From positions 22,454 through 86,453 of the forward strand of contig CAICTM010000242.1 in the NCBI GenBank assembly GCA_903772945.1: DNA of 64,000 nucleotides, read 5' to 3'. Below, piece after piece: positions 49,066 through 62,210 of the stretch (position 1 is the first letter of the stretch; each line of letters starts with the position of its first letter). Both the position numbers and the translations under genes were made by a program. The DNA comes from Seminavis robusta. Its lineage: Eukaryota > Bacillariophyta > Bacillariophyceae > Naviculales > Naviculaceae. The notes beneath the pieces were generated by a model. It saw nothing but the letters and a program-made list of their open reading frames with translations, ran no database searches and was not told the origin of the DNA.

Positions 49066-52000
49066 ATGTCCGATTCTAGTGGCAAGAAGAGAAAGGCGAC
49101 CAGCCAGGTGGTGATCGTTCTCAGTAGTGGTGATGAAGAAGAGGATACTCTGGTGACACCCAAGACACGCCCACCTACGCGGGCTGCTGCTCGTGCTGTG
49201 ACGGCCAGTCGCCAAAGCAAGAAGAAGAAGAAACCGAAAAGTGGATTTATGCTCTTTTGTCGTGACCATCGTCCCAAAGTCAAGGAAGAAAATCCATCCA
49301 TTTCGTTTGGAGGGATGGGAAAGAAACTGGGAGAAATGTGGAGGTCCCTCAGCACCCAAGGGAGAGCCAAGTACATGAGTGGGAATAACAGTGGCACCAA
49401 TGACAATGACAGCGACAGTATGGAACGCCCTGCCAAAAAGGCCAAAACAACTCCAAATAATAATAATACCAATGATCATGAGCCCTCATGGCCATGCTCC
49501 AAATGCACTTTTCGGAACCACCAGTCCGCCGACCAATGTGTCATGTGCGATGCCGACAATGACGGAGGAGGCAAGATGGGAGCCGTTGTCAAAAAGGAAG
49601 CAGCGGGCGTGAGTGTCATTGCGGATCTCACTCTGGACGACGACAACCCTGTCATTGTCAAGGCGGAAGCAGCCACTGCTGCCCGCCGCCGCAACAAAAA
49701 CAACCAACGGCTTTTGGAATTGATGGAGGAGGAAAGCGACAATGACGAATTAGCAAAAGAAAAGGAATCAAAGGAGGAAGATGCCGACGATGCGGTGGAG
49801 TTTGTCACGACAGTCAATGAACAGAAATTCTCTCACATGCGATGCCACTGCACCGAGTGCCCCTTTGACTACAACAGCGATCTGAGCGTCAACAAAAAGT
49901 CGTGCAGTCTCTGCTACTGCTATGTCTGCGATGTCCCCGTGTCTTTGTGCGCCTCCTGGGAGTCTTCGTCAAACAATAAGCTCTTGAATCACTGCAACGC
50001 CCACGACAACAAACATCAGGGGACTCTGGCGGGCTACTGGAAGGATCAACGACATGCCAAAGCAGCCAACGTCCATCAGGAGCCGCGACAAGCCACTGCG
50101 GTTGTTACCGCCTACAATAATGGGAGCCTCAAATCCGGGAACGGCCCCTTTGCTCCCGATGATGCTGTGGCCAAGAAGGATCCCAACCTGACAGCATGTC
50201 GTCGTTGTGGCTGGTTCAATCGATTCTTTCATCGCAATTTTCGGGTCTACAAGAATCTGCATCCTATCGGATTCCTGGACTGGTGCCAATGCTGTGGACG
50301 GGTGGCCAGCGAGCAGGACTTTGGAAAGCTCCAAACCAAGCCTGTGGTTCCACAAGCTGGCGATATCTTTCTCGGTACCAAGAACATTCCGTTCACCATT
50401 GTGGCTCGCGATCCACGAGAAATCGAAAAGTACGAACAGAACTGGTTGGATGCTGCGGACGGCACCGCCAATCCAGAATGGCAATACGACGAAGATGAAA
50501 TGCGGGAAGATTTCTTTCGTCATCGATTTGGGAAGCGGCCAACATTGAACATGATTCTTGCCAGTGTCGCCATTGTCAAGGAGGAGGACATGCCGACGAC
50601 GGGCACCTTCACCACGAATCATAAGAAAGAGGATTGCATGGCACGCCACTACGACGACTTTGCATACAAAAATGGCTGTGTGCGAGATCCGTTCAACTAC
50701 TGGGCGTATGAGGATTACAGGTGGGGGGCTGGTCCGAAAGAGTGTTCGGTGGACGAGACGGAAGGCATTCATCTCAAGAACGAATATGATCTGATTCTAC
50801 TGCAGCAGCTCCAACACTTTGAGGCTGGAGGATTCTGTGCACGCAAGCCACCTACACCGACCACAGAAGGGACGAAATCTATCTTGACATTTGACATCAC
50901 CGCAACCTTGGACAAAACGGAAAAGACAGGGGTAAGTCGTTTGCTTTCTTTCCTTTGGCTTTGACCAACTAGCTATTGTTGTCTTACCAGCCAGCATGAT
51001 TTAGACATTCACCGTCAAGGTGTATGTTCGCCCGCGGTCCAAGGGCCGGCTCAAGTTGACTGGTGCAGCGTCGTTCAACAAATTGCTTGGATCATGGTTC
51101 AATATCTTCCCGTTTGCTCTTTCGGATCTCAGCGGCTCACTCATCGCAGAAAAACCAGACTCGGATGATGGGTATCCGGTCTACTCGCTTTCCAGTCGAA
51201 CAGTCGATGTGCCTCCGTTCACGTTGAGCAGCTCGGAATGGAAAACGGCCCTGAAAAAGATGAAGTCAGAGATTGATGACTCTGTGCAAGAACGCAACTC
51301 ACAAGCCAAAGCCTCCCGAAACTCGCTGTGTTTGGAGTCCACCCATGAATCCAAGGGACTGGGTGGGCAAAGCCAAATGGAGCCCGGGTTCTCCAATGTG
51401 ATGAAGAGATACTTCAAAGAAATTCTGCCGGAGGATGTGACCAAGGCAAGCGTGAAGGGCGTTTGGGTTGGCAAGAGTCTAGGAGTGGTTTCAGAACATC
51501 GCCGAATGAGAAAGTCTGGAGAAAGCCTGCCTTTCCGGAAGAGTGAAGGGTGCTCGTCTCCTCACTCCAACCAGAACGCAATCCATGACCTGTCCTACAT
51601 CCGTGCAGATGAGAGACCTCTTGCCCTTGGTCTTCGAAGATCTTGCAATTCGATCTTACATGGCACCACCACAATGTCAAGTTTGATTGCACACTGTGAA
51701 AATCTTGGTCACAAAGAGATGCTCTTGGTTGATGGACTCAACATGTAAGAACTTGTGGCTGCCGGAGCTCTCTTTTGCTTTTATACGCACGCACTCCTCA
51801 CATTCAGATTTGCTTTTGTTTGACAGCGAGCTGCTTCAGTTCCAAAAGCAGTCCCTTCAGTTCTGTGTAGATCGAGAAACAGCCAAGGGTGGCATCCAAG
51901 CTTTGCTGTGGCCGAAGCTTCCATGGGTTGAAGGTGATGGGGATGTGTGGTACAATCCGATCATCCAAAACTACCGCACAACGCCCCCAAACCTAGTGCG

Positions 52001-54525
52001 TGGCGGCATCATCGCCGAAGAAATGGGTAAGGGATTGCAAATAGAGTGGCTCTCTTTTCTATTGCGCTGTCTTGTTTTGGCTTATCTCCTGCACTACATA
52101 CCGCAACACAGGTCTCGGCAAAACGATCATCTCCCTGGCATTGATCCTGTCCAATCCTGCTCCGGCAGTGCCAGCATCGGGAAGCTCGATTGATGATCTT
52201 GACAATCTCGAGGACGACTGTACATGGGATAAGGGCCTGTATTCTCGCACAACTGAAGGCAAGCCAAAGAGAGGCCATATTATTTCACGGGGAACATTGG
52301 TTGTGGTAAGTCCCACTGTGCTCGAGTTTTGTTGCTGGTGTCGCCATAAGGATGCTGACTTTTTTTGCTTGGTCCAGTGCCATGTCTCCTTGGTGGGGCA
52401 GTGGATCGACGAGGCTAAATCCAAATTGGTCCATCCTGGGTTGGTATACTCGTACCACGGCGGCTCGCGAAAGCGAATTCCGGAGGTGCTGGCGGCAAAC
52501 CAAATTGTGGTCACCACCTACCAGACTCTCCAGAGTGACAATACATACCATGCAAAGAAATCGGGTGAAGAGGACTACGTCCCACCACTGGCCCAGGTGC
52601 GCTGGTGGCGTGTGATTTGTGACGAGTCCCACAGCCTGAGTGATGCATCTACCCTGAAATCCCGGGCAGTTTCGGACCTTGTTGCAGACCACAAGTGGTT
52701 GGTTTCAGGTAAGCAAAGGATCTCTCCGCCAATATACTCCAGGGTGGATCATTTCGCCAACTTTTATCTAATTGTTCTTTCGTAAAACCAGGCACTCCGG
52801 TGCAGACGTCGCTGGTTGGTAAGTTAGTGCTCTTGCCACGAGGGCCACCTTTTGTTCAGACTGTGCTCACAAGCTCCTTCGTTTCTTATCCCCGTCGGTA
52901 GATCTCAAGAACCAACTCAACTGGCTGGGAATCGAAAATGTCAATGAGATGTTCCAAGTCTTCAAAACCACGTTGGAACACACGAACGATCGCAACTCAG
53001 GCCAGGGGCAAAGCCGCCGACGCCGCAGCTACAGCTACGGACCCTGTGGCAATAATGGTCACGTAGTTCTGGGTCATTTCATGTTCTTTCTTCGCACCTG
53101 CTTGATTCGCCATTCTCAAAAGCAGACATATCGCGGTACGACCCCGAAAGTCACTCTGATGCAGTTGCCACCAAAGACGGAACGAACTATCGAGGTGGAC
53201 TGGGATGAAGACGAGCTTGAGCAGTACGATGTTTTGGAAACGAAGGCACTTGAGTGGTACACGGACTTCAAATCGCGCCACTCCAAACTCAGCAAGTATT
53301 ACGTGAGACTCCAAGCCAAGCTGATGCAAACAAGAATTGCTTGCGCTGGCGGGAAATATCCTCTCGACGACGTCGAGAACGTAGAAGGCGCCATTGAAGA
53401 CGAAGACGAGGATTCGGACGAAGAGGAAGGCAAGAGCAAGAAGAAGGCGCAAGTGAAATATTCGGACTTTGCATTCAAATCGAAATGCAAGAGGTAGGGC
53501 TGCAGTCGCCCGTGTTTACTTGTAAATGAATCACCTGGCCAACCTCGACCATGTTTGTTTCTTTTCTACGCGGCCAGATTGATCCAGGAATTGAAGCATG
53601 CACGAGACAATGACCCTACCTGTGAGTATTCGATGTTGCTGCTGTCGCGAAAGCCCTTCTCGCACACGGACCCACTGACACAACGTTTCTTGGTCTCCTC
53701 TGTTCTCCAGCCAAATCTCTGGTCTTCTCGCAGTTTACGTCATCGCTGAAGTATTTGCAGGAGGAATTGCCCAAGAACGGCTTTCAGTTTCGAACGTTGT
53801 CGGGATCTATGCCCATGCGGCAGCGAGCAAAGGCTCTCCACGACTTTCAGAACGATCCGCCCACAACAATCTTCTTGCTGAGCTTGCGGTCTGGAAGTGT
53901 AGGACTCAATCTGACACAAGCGAACAGAGTTTTTCTTCTAGAACCTTGCTTCAACCCGGCTATCGAGCTGCAGAGCATTGGACGTGTCCACCGGTTGGTA
54001 AGTGCAACGCTCCGTGAAACAAGGACGTGTGTAGTGATCTGTGGCGCTAATTTTGTTTTTGATTTGAACAGGGCCAAAAACGGAATGTGGAAGTCGTGCG
54101 CTTGTTCATGAAGGACAGCATCGAGACAAGAATTGCGACGTTGATGAAATCCAAGTACGGAACCTCTGCAGAAGCAGCAGACGATGGCGAGGACGACTCG
54201 GATGGTGAGGAAGACAAGAAGCCTGCCGCGGTCTGTGACAAGACGGTGGCACTAGTAGGATCGATATCTTCTGACAAGGCCGCCATTTTAGGGGAAGAAT
54301 TTGACCTGGTACGTGCTTCAAAGCGGGGTTCTGTTGCTTCGACACCTCCTGTGGCCCTTGCTTCAACCTCACTTATTTTCTGCCCCACTTGATTGCTCTT
54401 TTGGCTCCCAGTTGTACGGGTGCTCAGTTGCGAATGGATCCAACCCCGATGGTTTGGTTCCAGATGAAGCGCCTTCGAGTGGAAGTGGTGCCGGTGCCAG
54501 TTCTCGCAAGAGTGCTGTCCTCTGA
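49066..54525 (+). CDS. SNF2/HLTF-Rad5-like helicase with HMG box and RanBP2 zinc finger
   Basis: Eleven exons with GT-AG borders and consistent phases: 49066..50931, 51005..51744, 51827..52026, 52112..52305, 52378..52708, 52792..52818, 52902..53493, 53578..53621, 53711..53997, 54072..54308, 54412..54525; 1,543 residues. In order: SUMO-interaction-like VVIVLSSGDEEED (15-27); HMG box (57-104); RanBP2-type zinc finger WPCSKC...CVMC (143-161); a Cys-rich region (about 270-310); then SNF2 lobe 1 with EEMGLGKT (about 933-940), CDESHS (about 1080-1085) and SGTPVQ; and lobe 2 with SGSVGLNLTQANRV and QSIGRVHRLGQKR (about 1417-1430). It is an ATP-driven DNA translocase or remodeller, probably nuclear, in the Rad5/HLTF/Rad16 group. 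A RING between the lobes, usual in that group, was not seen. A copia element sits about 200 bp upstream. Confidence 0.88.
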
Positions 54526-55669
54526 GCAAGTTCGAGGTTCCAGCAGAGAATGGGGGTTGCTTGCTTTTGACATGGAGCGAGAAAAAGGAAAAGAGATGAC
54601 TAATTAGATGCAGACACCGCTTTGTTGCGCCCAGACTTAGCGCTTGACCCCAGTATGCATTGGCGACTTAGCTAGCTAGTACACGAGCTCCGTTCTTGGC
54701 AGGGTGCGGTATGCAACGGTACACTTGTATTAGTACAGTGCAGGGAGACAAGATCCCGCTCTTTGCCTCGATGATGGGCGGGTTTGGGGATGGTGCACTG
54801 GGAAATACTGGACTATGCATAGCCCCCTAGCCAGCTTATTCGTTGACGAAGCATTACGTCAGCCGTTCTTAGTGACGATTTGAGATGACTGACACGGCGA
54901 CGGTATCAAATCGAGACCAGTTTCAAGGAAGCTCTTCATGAGTAGTTGAGGTAAAATAGAGTTAGAGTCAATAATTACTTTCAATAATTGACTGAATTGG
55001 TTTTACCTCATCTATCTGACTTAATAGGTGTCTAACCGAACGGTTCGGAATTTCTGGTAATCCCACAAAGCATCTGGTGGTGCACTAACACGGTTCCAAA
55101 TCGAGACCCAGAATGGTTCAAAATGTATTTTGCTCCACCTAAAAACATAAATTACGTAAAATCACTCAAAACTACTTATTCTACCACTCCAATTTCTTCA
55201 CATTCTTTTGACAATTAAAATATTAAAATGGTGAAAAAGAATTAGAAGCAGTCTTGAGTCCTTCAGCAGCACCGAAGACGGCAAGGAGTGAAGTAATCAT
55301 CATTCACCATCGCAGAGATGGACCGGAGGCCCTGTCAGGTATGGTCTGTATCTACATCCGCTGCCCCAGAGGATCATTAGTATTATTCATTCGACGCTCA
55401 TGCATACCGTTGTGTTTCTCCCGTTTGTTTACAGCGCTGGGTTACTTCAAAGGATGTCCTATGCAACTCGCACTACTACCCGCACGATGGTTCTCGTCGC
55501 CCCTGGCGGGCCACTTCTTGGTCTCGGTTTCCCCGCCAATGCTCTTGCTTGGCCCTCCGGAAACAAGTGGCTTTCTCGGTGCTGTTGGTATGGATCGATC
55601 AGACGCCTCTCTATCTCCCCAAGAAACAAAAAGGACATTTTTATTTTTAGCCGGAAGCTGAATGAATCA
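54526..55669. other. Intergenic, with A+T-rich inverted repeat
   Basis: 1.1 kb without a gene. The stretch 54870-55250 is A+T-rich, holds the inverted repeat listed at 54948-55009, and has CAAATCGAGACC at about 54907 and 55097. TAGCTAGCTAG lies near 54670. Confidence 0.5.
54948..55009. repeat. Inverted repeat (hairpin)
   Basis: GAGGTAAAA at 54948-54956 pairs with TTTTACCTC at 55001-55009. Inside, AGTCAATAATT and AATAATTGACT also pair for most of their length. The short loop and A+T richness suggest a hairpin or a tiny MITE-like element. Confidence 0.7.
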
Positions 55670-57528
55670 TTAAGTACCCTGTCCGTCGCTGCGTTCATTG
55701 TCATCCTGGCCGCCATCTTGAGGTGGCGGCGCTCCCGACTGCTGTTGCAGTGCCAACATGAATTGCTGCATCGCATCTTGCTGCTGTTGCAGTGCTGTCT
55801 GACCACCCATCGGTTGTGCCGGAGCTGCTGCTGGCGGAGGAACTCCCACGTTTCGTTGCTGCAAATTCTGCTGCTGCGACAAGTTCGGAAATTGTGGAGG
55901 CTGTGGCTGAAACAAAGCGGCTAGATTCGCAATGTTGTTCGGAGCAGCCAATGCTTGAGGGACAGGCGCCGGGAGAAATGGATTTTGAGGGACAGGCGCC
56001 GGCAGAAATGGATTTTGAGGCTGTTGCTGGGGCGGAAGTTGCGGTTGCTGCTGCTGCTGTGACAGGAAGGTCATGAGGAGCATCATGGAGGCCTCTGGCG
56101 AAAGATTCATGGTTGGCTGATGTTGTGTACTGACCGCGGAGACCGACATGGCCTGTGCCAGTTGCTGGAGAGAAGCTGCCGCGGTCGAAGGATCGGGCTG
56201 CTGCGGATTCATTTGCAAATATGGTTGACCGGTCATGTACAGGAGCTGGAGACTGGAAGTAATGGCCGCGCTATATTGAGAAGGCGACGGCGGTAGGTGC
56301 AAATAAACCTGTGCGAGCTGGAGGATCAATTGGAGCAGGAAGTTATGGACCGCTGTCGGATGTGGTTGTGCGCTACTATTCTGTTGAGAAGAAGCAGGCT
56401 GCTGTGCTGCGGCAGGTGCAGCTGCAGGTTGTGCCTGCTGCAGCCCAGACGATTGTGCAGCAAGAGCCATGCCAGCAAGAATCGTTGAAAAATTGAAGGG
56501 AACGTTTCCTGGAGACTGCTGAATATTGGATAATGCTTGGGCTGCTTGACCATCATTATTCTGATTTGCAGCTGCAGCGACTGCTGGCGGGTTGGCCAAC
56601 GAAGCAGCAGCAACAGCCAACTGATTGGCCCCCGCACCGGTATTTGAAGTGGATGGGGCTGGTGTTGGCTCTCCGGCAGCAGGGTTCCTTCTACGAGTCC
56701 TAGCCTGGTCTTCTGCCGCCTGATGCCGAGTAAACACGTCCTGAACATCAGAATCCATCCTCATGTGTCTTACAAGGTTTGGAGAGTCCCTTTGAAACAA
56801 GCTGTTTCGGTAATGGAACTGACCAAAAGGGACGGTGTAAGCAGTGTTTCTTCGAAATCCCCTGAATCATGACACCAATTAAAAATACAACAATCCTCGC
56901 CCATGAGAAGAAGAGCACAGCCAAAAAGACCTGAAGTACCTTCACCACTTTTTAAGGGCTTACCATCGGCTGAAATTGCGAATGAAAAACTTGTATTTGA
57001 TGCCCTGAAAGTGCTGATTCAACACATCCCCCGTCTTGAGATTGTCCACATGAAGTGCCACCGCCTGTCCATCCTCTTCCCACCAGATTGTATCCGGAGC
57101 AGCGTTGCTCTCCAACACCCACATCAACCGTTCTGCAAAGTTTCTGGGCTGTGGATACGTCGATTGCTGCTGAGTACTCCCCGGATGTGCTGCCGCGGCG
57201 ACAGAGCCGCGTCCCGCAGCTGCTGGAGCGGTCGCAACCGACAAATCACCATTAGCAGACGAGGCAACAGCAGAAGAGACGGTTTCAGCTGCACATTTTA
57301 TTTGGATTCACCAAGTATATATAGTGTGAGTTCCCTGATGATTTGGTGGCCTGTATCTTTTTAAAAATACAGTGCTGACAATCCATTTTGAAGCTGTGGT
57401 ACCTTACCTGCACTGCCCACCTCCTGCTGACCACCCGTTTGATCGGTATTTGCATCCCCTTCACCTTCCCGCCTCCTACGCCGCGTTGACCTTTTAGAAG
57501 GTGAGTCTGACTCTGCACTACGCTTCAT
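55670..57528 (-). CDS. Heat shock factor-type transcription factor
   Basis: Exons 57528..57408, 57288..56964 and 56861..55670 join in phase through two GT-AG introns and give 545 residues. A basic N-terminus (KRSTRRRRRE) is a likely nuclear signal. The HSF DNA-binding domain spans about residues 75-170: FAERLMWVLES, TIWWEEDGQAVALHV, VLNQHFQGIKYKFFIRNFSRWGFRR, then FHYRNSLFQRDSPNLVRHMRM. The last intron lies inside the codon for the Trp of this recognition region. The rest (about 360 residues) is rich in Gln, Pro and Ala, including a duplicated QNPFLPAPVP, and resembles an activation domain. HSFs bind nGAAn arrays as oligomers, and the family is greatly expanded in diatoms. A heptad oligomerisation region after the domain is not obvious. 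Confidence 0.88.
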
Positions 57529-58937
57529 GTTTTCCCAGCTTGATATATTAAAAATGTTTTAGCAATTTCCAATCTACCTGGCAGAGAAGCAGATCATAGG
57601 TACATTTTTCTTACCTTTGTAAGGTCCCCCACAGGGGTCAGAGATCCGAAGGCTACGAGAGTACGAGAGGCGCCGTACAAGGGACCTCGGTGTTTAGATA
57701 GGCGACCAAGTGTGGTTGATCAGAGGCTTCAGAGGGTTCGTAACTACCGTTGTCGATGATTCCACAGCAGAGGAGAAGCAAGGTTGTTAGTAATGTTGTT
57801 AGAGAGGCTATCACTTCTAGATCTACCTCTTCGGTAACACCATTTGGCGCTATTCAGCTATAGAGGTACAATGCGCCGATAGTTGCGGCACAGCTGGTGT
57901 TGTTGTGATCATCGCTGCTTTGAACTTGAGGACAACTGTCGACTGGGCGGAGGCTCTATTGAGGCACGATGACGTCAACTTGGCAGCGCCCCTAAATCAG
58001 AAGACATTTGACTTTTCATGAAAGAACCATCTTAATTTTCTGCAAACTTCAAACTTGACATTAGGTGACATTGATCATGACCAATGACGACATCAAAACA
58101 ACGTCACAGCTCTTGACAGGCAATTGGCCATCTGTTCGGTTAATTAACATCTTCGTCCAGATGATGCGACTTCAGTCATGATACGCACCTCTAAGTTTCA
58201 AGCAGCTGCTCACAATTAGAAGCTTTTAGCCACAATCGCCATCGTTCGATTGTGTGTTCAACGCCACGTTCGTTGGAATGCGTACTGTCCATACTAGCTT
58301 CGGACTGTGACGTGTGGGTACGCACACACGAGCTAAAGACCAAGCTGAAAAATCAAAGCAGCATCCGTTGATGTCCCAAATCCTACTGCAGGGATGAACG
58401 GTTGACACACACACCGCGCAATATCACAATTTTAACCTCTGCCACAAGTTTTTAGTTTGGACGCAGCTGGTCACAATCAAAACCCTGAGGCCTTCTTGCG
58501 TTTTCAGAATTAGCTATGCATAATAGCTTGGCTGGCTTTAGCTTGGAAGAAACGTCAGTGACTGACAAGGGGCCAAAAATAACGAGAGATTGACTATCAA
58601 TTTTTTGTTAAAACTGTAAATTTATGAAATTATTGGCCTTCGATTGCCATAAGTTTGACAATACTTATCGAATTCGCCAGTAATTGTGACACTATTTGGA
58701 CATACGTACCGATATTTACTGGCCGTCCATGAGCTGGAAGACCACTGGGAAGGTCCCGCAAATGGACATACATGAAAACTAGTAATCTGGCAATAAAGTT
58801 CAAGTCCACAACCACTACTAGTTTGTTTGTTTGTTATCTAACTTGACAGGCTCCTCATCACTAGCAACCTCTTGCAGAGCATTGACAGCCTTGTCCATCC
58901 ATTGCCACAACAACCAAAAGCAGGCTGAGAAAAACCA
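57529..58937. other. Intergenic, no gene seen
   Basis: 1.4 kb with upstream DNA of the heat shock factor gene. Only short, featureless open frames are present. Confidence 0.5.
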
Positions 58938-59923
58938 CTAGTCAGCCTTCTTTCTAATGGCTTCATCACCAGCACCAGAGGCAGCTTTCTTACGTTTGTC
59001 ATCTCGGGCTTTGGTTCCTCGAGTCCCAGTGCTGCGACGAGAAGCCTTGCTGTCACCAGCAATGGAGTTGCTTGAAGCATAACCGTCATTGGTCTTCATC
59101 TTCTTGAGATTGCCGGCATGCTTTGCTGACTTGCTACCATCATCACTGCCGAACGACTTGGCTTGAGTAATACCTGAGAGGATCGACTGCATAGCCTCAA
59201 GCTCCCGTCGCAACTTTGTGATCTCTTCCGATTCACCAGGTCCTGTCGTGCTGTCTTCACCAAGCTGCGAATCCCACGAATCATCGTCGTCGGCATTGTA
59301 TGCGGTGTCAACATCCATTCGACCAGAACCAGAACCATGCTGGTCTTCAGTCTGGATGGTGGAGCTGTCATCTTCATGTCTCGTGGCTACCCCACCTCTG
59401 CCTACTACGATGAGCCTTTGAGGGCGACACAAAGCTCACACTTTCAGGAATGGATGACATCCCAAAACTGAAACATGCCCTTCCTCGCCCTGCCAGCAGC
59501 TTGGTTGGAAGACCATGGGTGCAATCCGTTGATCATAACAGGCTTGAACTCCTTTTCTTTCTCTTTCAGCTCAAAGTAAACGTTGGTTTCACCATTGTCA
59601 TGTGAAACTTCGAACCCATAAAAGATGGGGTCTTCCTTCTGTGTCACAAGATCATCGTGAATGTGGAAGGGAGCCGTCATACGAAACTCGACGGTAAGGG
59701 GATCACCTTCAGCGGTTGGCCCGAGACTCGCCAGATTCCGCAAGCACGAGATGTAACGAGGCGAGGATTTCAAGATTCGCAAACAGGCCTCCTGGTCGGC
59801 AGCAACCCCCTCGCCATAAGCCTCTTGAATCTTTGGGAGCAGGTACGAGAGCTTCGCTTTGGAGGAGAAGGAAGGGTGTTGAGGTGTATTACAACACTCA
59901 ATACAAATTAGTGTTTCTCCCAA
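58938..59923 (-). pseudogene. Possible broken coding region
   Basis: Two long open stretches lie end to end on the minus strand, 59923-59444 and 59432-58938, each without an ATG at its start. The first reads like a globular protein (LTVEFRMTAPFHIHDD, DPIFYGFEVSHDNGETNVYFELKEKEKEFKPVMINGLHPW). The second is acidic then basic and low-complexity (MDVDTAYNADDDDSWDSQ; ARDDKRKKAASG). They might be two exons with a very short intron near 59400-59440, or remains of a mobile element protein. A start exon was not found. No family is recognised. Confidence 0.3.
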
Positions 59924-60400
59924 TCTAGTTATAGGGATATCTTATCTATTCTCTAGTTACATACATGGGGAGTTTAACTGATCTATATGGTCCCCCTTCA
60001 CTATATCCTTTGAAGTTGAATCAATCCCAGAAAACATGGAAAGATCACTTCTTGGAAATAGCTTAACAGTAAAACGTATTTTACCTTTACTAAACTAGAG
60101 TGTTACTAGAACCAACACTATTTCCAAGAAGTATCATCTCTCGAAGTTCATTCTCGTCAGCATGGTGACATTGACATCCACTATCAATCAACCCTATTAC
60201 TATAGAGCCCATGTAGGTAACAGTTCAACAGAGTAGTATAGGAAAAAGGGCTCTGGTCACTGAGAGAGTACCAACAGCCTACAGTAAAAAGGCAATCACG
60301 AAACCGTGAAACAACGAAGCGAGCGAATTGGCTAGTTGAAGCCCCGCCCCCCCGAATCATTGCCAATTCCAAGCAATTTTACCGCCTTGAAGATCCATTA
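59924..60400. other. Spacer with hairpin
   Basis: No gene is seen. It contains the inverted repeat listed at 60047-60132. Confidence 0.5.
60047..60132. repeat. 86-bp inverted repeat with 15-bp perfect arms
   Basis: ACTTCTTGGAAATAG at 60047-60061 is the exact reverse complement of 60118-60132. The 56-bp loop includes a near-palindrome GTAAAACGTATTTTAC. Confidence 0.8.
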
Positions 60401-62102
60401 CTAACTACCCACTTCTATTGCTCGAACGAACGGAGCAAGGAACTCACACGAGTGAGCGATCGAATGAAACAAGAGCTGCGGCGCAAGACAAGCCGGCAGC
60501 GAGCTCACAGGAGTGAGTCGAAAGCGAGCTCTCAGGAGTGAGCAAACCAAGCTAGTGCAAGCGCACGAAGCTCCAGGAGTGAGCTCCGGAGCAAGCAAGG
60601 AGACAACCTCACAGGAGTGCGCAGGAACGCTCTAAGAACCCAAGATTTGTGCTGCGGAAACAGCAATCGTGGAAACCACGAGACCGTGCAAGCCACAAGA
60701 ACAACTACAGGAGTGGCGACAGAGGTTGCCACGAAGACACGAAGACCAAGACTTTGCGCTGCGCAACACAGCCGTCGTATGACTGGAGATAAAATATCCC
60801 AGTGCTGATACGAACCAACTACAAGAAGAAGGCTCATCGCACGACGTACCAGTTGTGCAAGAGTTGTGGCCAAGACCCAGCTATCTAGATAGCTACTACC
60901 ACGACGAGTCGGCTACGTACGAGGTGAGCAGAGATACACTGTGGTCGTACGATACGAAGCCTGCAGGCTTGTGGTGTCGCCACGGAAGAGAAACAAGATA
61001 ACAAGTTCCAACAGGAAGCGATAAGTACCACAGAGGTACTTCCGTGGGAGTGTTCCTATCCTCAACAAGAGAGCCATCGAAAGAGGCTACTAGAGGAGAG
61101 GTGCAAGACCTCCAGCGGCACGAAACCAGCCAAATTGCCAGGCCGGTTACTCGAGAACGACAGGTCCTACGGAAGGACTGTCATACACAGAAGTGGGCTA
61201 TTATACTGTCAGTGACAGGCCCTGAAGAGTGCAAGTCCTCAAATGCAACAGGAAACGAGTTGCATCTATCGGCAACAGGCTGAATAAGAGCGAATTTGCA
61301 AATTTTGTAATTTCCACCAACCAACACTAAGAACAAGATGACCGAAGCGATCAAACGATCGCTACTACTGTCAACAAGAACAAGAAGAACACAAGAGTTC
61401 GCTACTGCCATTGACAAACAACAGTGGCGGCAAGCAACAGCATCGGCATCCAACGACCGAAGCTGCCGCTACGGTGACAACAAGAAGAGCAGCCAACGAG
61501 CAATCGAACGGCCGAAGCCACTGCTACTACTGCCAGCATCGCAAGGCCGAAGCCACTGCTACTACTGCCAGCGACGAACAACAACAAGACGAGCAACGAC
61601 CACGGCTACCACTAGCCAGTTGCTACCGCTACGGCTAAAGCCATCGGTTGTTGATACCGATAGCAACAGCAGTGACAACAATAAGGAGTGTTGGCAGCAG
61701 AAGAAGTGCCAACGCGGAAAACAAGAAAATTTGTGGTTTGTGTGAAGCCTTTCCAGCCACGGAACGGCAAAGAACAGCCTGCAGTTCAGCGAGCACCACA
61801 AGAAAAACGCCAGTGAACGGGAAAAGGTATCTTTCCGTGAAAGGTATCTTTCCAGGAGTGTACGGAGCCAGATCGACAGATCTCTCCGTACAGATCTCTC
61901 CGTACAGCCAAGCTTCCGAGCGAGATGCTGATACAGCTACTGTACTGTACTGGGGTCTGGTACACCAGCAATGCAGAGAGCTAGCTAGCTATCTAGCCAA
62001 CAGCACCAGCGCTACTGGTGCAGTGCAGAGCTACAGGAAGCACAGGAGTGCATCCGCCCCAGCATTGCATAATTTTCTTTGGAGTTGTATTGAGTTTGCA
62101 CT

Positions 62103-62210
62103 CAGCACCTCCTACCCCTTTCATGGAGTGTGTATTGTGGCAACCCAGCCACAGCACCTCCTACTACCTTTAATGGAAAGTGTATTGTGCAACTGAAACA
62201 CAGCACTTCC
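62103..62210. repeat. 49-bp tandem repeat, about 2.2 units
   Basis: Units start at 62103, 62152 and 62201 with CAGCACCTCCTAC/CAGCACTTCC, each followed by ATGGA and GTGTATTGTG. Confidence 0.8.
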
